From Thermoplasmata archaeon (GTDB lineage: Archaea; Thermoplasmatota; Thermoplasmata; WALJ01): a stretch of DNA of 5,355 bases. The translations under genes and the position numbers were made by a program. The notes below the pieces were generated by a model. It had not been told where the DNA came from. It was given only the letters and a program-made list of their open reading frames with translations, and did no database searches. Below, piece by piece: positions 1 through 3,963 of this stretch. The stretch spans positions 1-5,355 of the forward strand of contig WALJ01000160.1 in assembly GCA_015522885.1 (NCBI GenBank), read 5' to 3'. Numbering within the stretch: position 1 is the first letter of the stretch; each line of letters starts with the position of its first letter.

Positions 1-566
1 ACGATTTGGGAACCGAGGATGTCGTGCGGGGAAAAGGATACTCGGTGATACCTGTCAAGGCATGCCATAATGTCCCTGCCTACGGATATACATTTCAGGA
101 GGACGAAAGGCCGGGGAGGTTTGACAAACCGAAAGCTCTGCAGCTCGGAATTCCCGAAGGCCCGCTTTTCGGAAAGCTTCAGAGAGGTGAGAGCGTGGAG
201 GTGAACGGAAAGACATTCACCCCGGATATGGTTCTGGGCCCACCGAGAAAGGGACTGAAAATCGTTTATTCCGGAGACACCGCTCCATGTGAGTCCATAG
301 CCAAGGCGGCGGAGAGCGCTGACCTGCTGATACATGAAGCGACCATGGACGAGGAAATGAAAGAAAAAGCGCGAAAGTACGGGCATTCAACTGCAAAAGA
401 TGCTGCCGAAATAGCGAGGAGCGCAGGCGTTTCCCGACTTGCCCTCGTTCATACGAGCCCGAGATATGAGAGCGGGTCGAAAATTCTGTCTCAGGCAAAA
501 GAGCTCTTTGAAGGCACGATTGTACCGGATGATTTCATGGAACTGGAATTGAAGCACAGTGATTGA
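1..566 (+). CDS. rnz: Ribonuclease Z, C-terminal part (5' truncated by window edge)
   Basis: This is the C-terminal part of RNase Z, the zinc-dependent metallo-beta-lactamase-fold endonuclease that removes 3' trailers from precursor tRNAs. The reading frame is open from base 3. A TTG at 6 could serve as a start, but the zinc-binding HxHxDH motif that must lie upstream is missing, so the true start is outside the window. Counting from that TTG, I see the motif-III His21 before AYGY (25-28), the glycine/proline-rich exosite-type segment GIPEGPLFGKLQRG (48-61), the metal-bridging Asp91 in YSGDT, His110-Glu111 in IHEAT, and His127 in GHST. All expected downstream catalytic residues are present. 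About 186 residues are visible of the roughly 300 typical for archaeal RNase Z. The gene ends at TGA 564-566 and is followed by a T-rich stretch. Family assignment is secure; nothing in the visible part looks damaged. Confidence 0.95.
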   Translation, partial: DLGTEDVVRGKGYSVIPVKACHNVPAYGYTFQEDERPGRFDKPKALQLGIPEGPLFGKLQRGESVEVNGKTFTPDMVLGPPRKGLKIVYSGDTAPCESIAKAAESADLLIHEATMDEEMKEKARKYGHSTAKDAAEIARSAGVSRLALVHTSPRYESGSKILSQAKELFEGTIVPDDFMELELKHSD

Positions 567-644
567 AAAAAGGACACCAACGCTGCGAAGCTGCATGAAT
601 GAGCTATTTGTTCCATAGAGAGCATCATCTTCTCACCGCACAGC

Positions 645-659
645 TCTTTTTGTGTTTTT
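645..659 (+). terminator. T-rich archaeal-type terminator candidate after rnz
   Basis: Two runs of five T (647-651 and 655-659) are separated by GTG on the coding strand, about 80 bp past the rnz stop. Archaeal RNA polymerase typically terminates in such oligo-U tracts without needing a hairpin. A weak GAGCT (601-605)/AGCTC (642-646) pairing lies just upstream, but its loop is long and it probably contributes little. Confidence 0.5.
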
Positions 660-680
660 GGGTGTTGAGGGCTATCACTT

Positions 681-698
681 GAACAGACTGCGAACAGA
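681..698. promoter_or_regulatory. Tandem GAACAGA repeat upstream of queF promoter
   Basis: GAACAGA occurs at 681-687 and again at 692-698, 11 bp apart, which is about one helical turn and would place both copies on the same DNA face. They lie some 50 bp upstream of the queF TATA-like box, a position where an archaeal regulator could bind. Only the repeat is observed; operator function is inferred and weak, since seven-base repeats are not rare. Confidence 0.25.
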
Positions 699-736
699 TA
701 GAAAATCTTTTCTGGACCGCACACACCAACTCTGCG

Positions 737-753
737 TTGAAAAGTATTATTAA
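737..753 (+). promoter_or_regulatory. Promoter of queF (BRE/TATA-like)
   Basis: A TATA-like TATTATTAA lies at 745-753, preceded by the purine-rich GAAAAG (739-744), which resembles a TFB recognition element. The box centre is 24 bp upstream of the ATG at 773, so transcription should start at or within a base or two of that ATG, giving a leaderless mRNA. This spacing argues for the ATG start over an upstream in-frame TTG at 737, which overlaps the promoter itself. Confidence 0.6.
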
Positions 754-772
754 CCCCTTCCTATGGGGCGCT

Positions 773-1180
773 ATGGACGAAGAAAGAGATGTCTCCGGAT
801 ACAAAGGAAAGCAGGATCAAATACCTGAACTGGAAATAAAGCCAGAGATAGAGACCGTGAGGTATGTCTATTCGGGAAGCGATGAGATCGTGAAGTATTA
901 TACCGATGAGCTCACAGCGCTCTGCCCGAAAACAGGATTGCCTGATTTCTATCATCTGGAGATAGAATACATCCCGGATAAACTGCTTATGGAATTAAAG
1001 AGCCTGAAACTTTATCTTACGGCCTATCGCAATATAGGAATATTCTACGAGCATCTGGCTATGAAAATATTCGAAGATATAAGAGATAAAATATCACCGA
1101 AATGGCTGAAAATAGACCTCAGAGCCGCTAAAAGAGGGGGGATCGGGGCTGAAATAGTGGTGGATTCTAATAAGCTTTGA
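773..1180 (+). CDS. queF: QueF-family 7-cyano-7-deazaguanine (preQ0) reductase
   Basis: The 135-residue product belongs to the tunnelling-fold QueF family. Classical QueF reduces the nitrile of preQ0 to preQ1 with NADPH for queuosine; archaeal QueF-like relatives instead convert preQ0 in tRNA to archaeosine. The nucleophilic Cys51 and proton-donor Asp58 sit in CPKTGLPDF (51-59), followed by YIPDK. ELKSLKLY (74-81) fits the QueF NADPH-binding signature E-(S/L)-K-(S/A)-h-K-(L/Y)-aromatic. Glu93 matches the substrate-binding Glu of Bacillus subtilis QueF, but the neighbouring catalytic-site His is Tyr92 here. RGGI (121-124) marks the family's C-terminal strand. The protein is about 30 residues shorter than the B. 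subtilis enzyme, chiefly at the C-terminus. I chose ATG 773 over TTG 737 because a TATA-like box lies 24 bp upstream. The gene converges on the next one with a 14-bp overlap. The family is certain; reductase versus amidinotransferase activity is not. Confidence 0.9.
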   Translation: MDEERDVSGYKGKQDQIPELEIKPEIETVRYVYSGSDEIVKYYTDELTALCPKTGLPDFYHLEIEYIPDKLLMELKSLKLYLTAYRNIGIFYEHLAMKIFEDIRDKISPKWLKIDLRAAKRGGIGAEIVVDSNKL

Positions 1181-2387
1181 TATGGTATCTCTTCTTTGCC
1201 CCGGAGACATAATAACCGGTAGAATCGATGCCAGAGGTCAAAGGTTTTTTCTCGTACTCGTCCAACACATCATTCTCTTTCGAAGACATGGCAAGGACTG
1301 TGTTTCGCACCAGCATCGGGTTTTTTACCCCATATAAAGTGAAATTTATTTTTGTATCTTCTCTTTTAACCGTGAATTTCAAATCTCCGAAGTCGAAATG
1401 TTTGCCCACAAATCCCTGATTCACATCTACCGAGAGTATAGAGTCATACAAATACTCTTTTAATTCCCGCACCAGAAAGTTCTTTGAAAGCATTATTCTT
1501 CTGTTTGTAAGCATGAATCCCATACCCCCTCGATAAAACGAGAAGCTGAGAAGCAATGCCGTTAAAAGGAGGTCCACAACTATAAAGATACCGATTAAAA
1601 TGTATATGCTACCGGTAGAGAATACAATCCACAGAGGAGGGAATATAGCGGCAATACCCGCAGCCATGAAGACTATCGATAATGCACTCACTGGCCCGCG
1701 GTTCAGAGACAGGTAAGAGTCCGTATGCCAGAATATGCTGCTGAACAGAAATAATATAAAAGCAAATAATATCATAGATATGGGGGGAATACCCATAAAC
1801 TTCTCCCAGAACTGTGTAGGATAAGTCTGTTCCACACGAACCTTCAAGATGTGTATAAGAGCCATGCCCCACCATAGAGCAGAGGAAAGAGCCCATATCT
1901 TCCACACTTTTCTCAAATACGGATTCTCCTTTACAGGGTTTTTCGAAAGAATGTATGAGGCTTCAATGAGTATGAAGGATGCTGCGAGCGCATCCACATT
2001 AAAGATGTACCCATTTGAAAAGAGAAGAAATGCAACAACAATGCCCGATAACAGAAGACCAAGAAGTGCCCCTGCGAAATACAGCACGGACGGTCTTTCG
2101 TCGATGAGCAGGAATTCCCCGAACTTCAGTTCGGAGCCGTCTTCTTTACTCCCCTTATCGCTTTTTATTTTCCGAGTTCCGGCCGAAGAAAAGAATCTCC
2201 CCAACTTTTCGGAAATCATGACCATGGGTAGGGATGCAAGCATTCCGTATAGTCCGTATCCCAGCACAGATTTCTTCATCTCTTCTGTTCTCGAACAGGC
2301 TACTGCAATATTTACTATCGATATGAAAATTGCTGCAAGCAAGGCCGTGTAACCCAGTGTTTTCCAGATATCTCTTTGTCCCCTCAT
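1167..2387 (-). CDS. Eight-TM membrane protein with C-terminal bPH2 (YdbS/DUF304-like) domain, copy B
   Basis: This 406-residue polytopic membrane protein has an unknown function. By eye it has hydrophobic segments near residues 11-31, 42-62, 101-124, 131-148, 164-181, 200-220, 232-256 and 258-284, with a charged probable cytoplasmic linker at 63-100. Residues 287-367 resemble a bacterial PH domain: FMLTNRRI at the start, then YDSILSV, a GDLKFTV strand and GVKNP near the end. Positive charges favour N-in/C-in topology, placing the PH domain in the cytoplasm and residues 182-199 (VEQTYPTQFWEKFMG) outside. It is a clear paralogue of the gene upstream of it; hand alignment gives about 46 identities in 80 positions over the PH domain. 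The tail ends in YHIKAY. ATG 2387 is preceded by GGTG five bases away, a weak Shine-Dalgarno match, and by its own TATA-like box. The gene is visibly more AT-rich than its paralogue. Its last 14 bp overlap queF. Confidence 0.85.
   Translation of the reverse strand: MRGQRDIWKTLGYTALLAAIFISIVNIAVACSRTEEMKKSVLGYGLYGMLASLPMVMISEKLGRFFSSAGTRKIKSDKGSKEDGSELKFGEFLLIDERPSVLYFAGALLGLLLSGIVVAFLLFSNGYIFNVDALAASFILIEASYILSKNPVKENPYLRKVWKIWALSSALWWGMALIHILKVRVEQTYPTQFWEKFMGIPPISMILFAFILFLFSSIFWHTDSYLSLNRGPVSALSIVFMAAGIAAIFPPLWIVFSTGSIYILIGIFIVVDLLLTALLLSFSFYRGGMGFMLTNRRIMLSKNFLVRELKEYLYDSILSVDVNQGFVGKHFDFGDLKFTVKREDTKINFTLYGVKNPMLVRNTVLAMSSKENDVLDEYEKKPLTSGIDSTGYYVSGAKKRYHIKAY
1245..1250 (+). terminator. 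Oligo-T tract downstream of queF
   Basis: A run of six T on the queF coding strand lies about 65 bp past its stop, with another at 1321-1326. Either could terminate the queF transcript inside the convergent gene. Such runs also arise by chance opposite lysine and phenylalanine codons, so the call is tentative. Confidence 0.25.
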
Positions 2388-2418
2388 GTTACCACCATAT
2401 CTTGCTATTTCGCTACCC

Positions 2419-2426
2419 TTTATTAA
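2419..2426 (-). promoter_or_regulatory. Internal promoter candidate for the downstream membrane-protein gene
   Basis: Read on the minus strand, TTAATAAA lies in an A-rich stretch within the 79-bp gap between the two paralogues, centred about 35 bp upstream of ATG 2387. That would give a leader of roughly 8 nt. The gap has A-runs but no T-run on the minus strand, so it lacks a terminator for the upstream gene. Read-through transcription as an operon is therefore also plausible. Confidence 0.35.
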
Positions 2427-2466
2427 TCTTTTGTCTTTTTTTACAGTTTTCCTGTCCTATTACAAC

Positions 2467-3678
2467 TCAGTACGGTTCAAGATGGTACTCTCTTTCCAGG
2501 GTCTCCACCTTCCTCACTACCCTTTTCTTTTTTCTCTGCTGTCTGGAAGAGAGGGCAAGAACCGTATTTTTTATCAGAGCGGGATTCTTCACACCATGAA
2601 CAGTGAAACCAACCTCCATCTTTCCCCGCCTTACCGTGAATTTCAGGTCGCCGAAGTTGAAGCGCTCGCCCAGTATCCCCTGAACCGTCTCGACAGAGAT
2701 AATGGAATCATAGGGATGCTCTTTTATATCTCTTCCGAAGAAATCCTTTATAGAGATTATCCTTCGGTTCGTAAATATGAACTCCATGCCTCCCTTGTAA
2801 TACAGGAAAAGAGAGAGAAGAAGCCAGAATATCAGGGTGAGAAATACCGAGGCGAGGAAAAAGATATTTCTGACCGGCCTCGAAAATAGGAACCAGAGAG
2901 GAGGAAACAGGGCAGCTATTCCTGCGGCCATAAGAGTTATCGATATGGTGCCTATCGGTCCGGTCTCCCTTTTTGACAAATAGGAATCTATGCGCCAGAG
3001 CATTCCGCTTATAAGAAAGAGAATTACAGCGAACATTATCATGGCTATGGAAGGGAGTCCGAGGAACTTTTCCCAGAATGCCCGCGGGTATGCCATTTCC
3101 ACCTGAATCTTCATGACCCCTGCCGCACTTATTCCCCACCAGAACGCATATACCAGTGACCATGCATGTGCGAAAGAGTTCATATGCGAACGGCGGGGAA
3201 ACATCTCAACGCTCAGGATGTAGGATATGAAGACAAGAATCCCCGAGACAAAAAGCAGTTCCCACCACCATGAGCTGACTTCAAGACCGGGGGCTGTCTC
3301 ATACGACAGAGACAGGAAAATGAACAGGAATGTGACAGAGCCCAGAGCTATACCCAGTTTTAGAAAGTAAAGAGGATGGGGGGAGCTGTCCGCTATTATG
3401 ATTTCATTCCTTCTTATCCTAAGCAGACCTTTATCTCCCTCTTTTCTGGGGATAAGGAAGTATTTCTTCCCTTTTTTGTGCGATATTGACCTCGAAATCG
3501 CACTCCCGACCACAACTATCGGAAATGAGGCCATTATTGCATAGAGGGCATATCTCAGCGCCTCAACCTCGTGCCCTCTTGCAAAGCCGAAGACGAGCAC
3601 TATGTTGAGCACCGCTATTACGAATGAAGAGAGGAGGGCGGCGTACGCGAGATTTCTGTAAGCGCTCTCTTTTTTCAT
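2467..3678 (-). CDS. Eight-TM membrane protein with C-terminal bPH2 (YdbS/DUF304-like) domain, copy A
   Basis: This 403-residue membrane protein is the upstream member of the paralogous pair; its function is unknown. Hydrophobic segments fall near 10-32, 42-62, 104-125, 137-157, 170-188, 207-228, 242-265 and 271-294. Basic residues at 63-91 and in the loops at 158-169 and 229-239 favour N-in/C-in topology. Residues 297-377 form a bPH2-like domain (FIFTNRRI, YDSIISV, FGDLKFTV, GVKNP). Most strongly shared with copy B are WWG (180-182), VExxYPxxFWEKFxGxP in the predicted outer loop (193-209), DSYLS (231-235) and MAAGIAAxFPPLW (250-262). A basic linker follows the PH domain and the protein ends in YHLEPY. 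A TTG at 3696 would add six residues, but ATG 3678 is preferred: a TATA-like box sits 26 bp upstream, and this start gives an N-terminus aligning with copy B. Known YdbS-type proteins usually have far fewer helices, so this architecture is unusual. Confidence 0.85.
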   Translation of the reverse strand: MKKESAYRNLAYAALLSSFVIAVLNIVLVFGFARGHEVEALRYALYAIMASFPIVVVGSAISRSISHKKGKKYFLIPRKEGDKGLLRIRRNEIIIADSSPHPLYFLKLGIALGSVTFLFIFLSLSYETAPGLEVSSWWWELLFVSGILVFISYILSVEMFPRRSHMNSFAHAWSLVYAFWWGISAAGVMKIQVEMAYPRAFWEKFLGLPSIAMIMFAVILFLISGMLWRIDSYLSKRETGPIGTISITLMAAGIAALFPPLWFLFSRPVRNIFFLASVFLTLIFWLLLSLFLYYKGGMEFIFTNRRIISIKDFFGRDIKEHPYDSIISVETVQGILGERFNFGDLKFTVRRGKMEVGFTVHGVKNPALIKNTVLALSSRQQRKKKRVVRKVETLEREYHLEPY

Positions 3679-3700
3679 CACGAGCTGCAGTAGCAATACC

Positions 3701-3709
3701 TATTAATGT
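3701..3709 (-). promoter_or_regulatory. Promoter of membrane-protein gene A
   Basis: On the minus strand the sequence ACATTAATA forms a TATA-like box centred about 26-27 bp upstream of ATG 3678, with an A-run (plus-strand T-run at 3711-3715) just upstream as a possible TFB element. The spacing predicts a leaderless transcript beginning at the ATG. The core ATTAAT is palindromic, so the box could also serve the plus strand. Confidence 0.6.
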
Positions 3710-3731
3710 ATTTTTGTATTGAGCTAATTTG

Positions 3732-3805
3732 CGGTATCTCCGATTCACCGGAGTCTTTGATTGAAAAGATCGGTAAACCTCAAAGACTGCCGATTACAGA
3801 TACCG
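3732..3805. repeat. Large nested inverted repeat 1 (structured element)
   Basis: CGGTATCT (3732-3739) is perfectly complementary to AGATACCG (3798-3805). Inside it, AGTCTTTGA (3752-3760) is perfectly complementary to TCAAAGACT (3780-3788). The two stems are coaxial, separated by an asymmetric internal loop (12 nt on one side, 9 on the other, each containing CCGATT), and capped by a 19-nt loop. ATCGG in the cap (3769-3773) could pair alternatively with either CCGAT. It is no oligo-T terminator. It could be a structured RNA, a paired protein-binding site, or the remains of a palindromic insertion. Confidence 0.75.
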
Positions 3806-3846
3806 AAGTTTTCGTTAATCTGTTGTCATCAAGTTCTATGAATCTG

Positions 3847-3917
3847 CGCCTGAGATGTTTAGCTCTGAAACCGTATGAGTTCTTTTTGTCATCGACATGA
3901 ACGGTTGCATTCAGGCG
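3847..3917. repeat. Large nested inverted repeat 2 (structured element)
   Basis: CGCCTGA (3847-3853) pairs with TCAGGCG (3911-3917). After one bulged G the stem continues as ATG (3855-3857) with CAT (3908-3910). Further inside, AACCGT (3869-3874) pairs with ACGGTT (3901-3906), and ATGA (3875-3878) with TCAT (3889-3892). The result is a roughly 71-nt irregular hairpin, similar in size to inverted repeat 1, which lies 41 bp away. Its cap holds a T5 run (3883-3887). Function is not recognised. Confidence 0.6.
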
Positions 3918-3925
3918 AAAGTGTC

Positions 3926-3934
3926 TTAAAGTAT
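3926..3934 (+). promoter_or_regulatory. Promoter of the M18 aminopeptidase gene
   Basis: TTAAAGTAT lies about 34 bp upstream of the ATG at 3964, preceded by purine-rich CGAAAG (3916-3921 region). A start about 26 bp downstream would leave a leader of some 7 nt. No convincing Shine-Dalgarno sequence precedes the ATG, consistent with a leaderless or very short-leader transcript. Confidence 0.45.
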
Positions 3935-3963
3935 GTGGCATATCGGGATACAAGCTGATTCTC

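Larger units (their letters stand above)
574..736. repeat. 14-bp imperfect direct repeat flanking a 135-bp insert
   Basis: ACACCAACGCTGCG at 574-587 recurs as ACACCAACTCTGCG at 723-736, matching at 13 of 14 positions. The copies bracket bases 588-722, which include the T-rich terminator and the GAACAGA repeats. The first copy begins 8 bp after the rnz stop and the second ends just before the queF promoter. I see no terminal inverted repeats or coding sequence in the insert. The match is directly visible; its meaning, such as a small insertion scar, recombination footprint or repeated binding site, is unknown. Confidence 0.7.

Noticed and set aside
661..727. A tRNA-like stretch beginning GGTGTTG and ending ACACC
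   Set aside because: Only the five-base ends pair; there is no TTCRA T-loop and no credible D or anticodon arm.
737..772. Upstream TTG start for queF adding 12 residues
   Set aside because: The TTG and following codons coincide with the TATA/BRE element, and the added residues have no family counterpart.
1849..2352. A 167-codon plus-strand frame opposite membrane-protein copy B
   Set aside because: It is antisense to a clear paralogous membrane-protein gene and shows no recognisable domain.
2386..2889. A 167-codon plus-strand frame opposite copy A
   Set aside because: Most of it is antisense to the conserved PH domain and last helix of copy A; no family similarity.
3732..3805. Inverted repeat 1 as an H/ACA guide RNA
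   Set aside because: The size and pocket-like loop fit, but no ACA box lies at the required place after the lower stem on either strand and no k-turn or k-loop is clear.
3706..3900. A 64-codon plus-strand frame in the divergent intergenic region
   Set aside because: It has no recognisable domain, begins inside the minus-strand promoter, and spans inverted repeat 1 and most of inverted repeat 2.
3820..3917. C/D-box small RNA (minus-strand TGATGA and CTGA strings)
   Set aside because: The boxes do not occur in the C-D'-C'-D order or spacing needed for a guide RNA.
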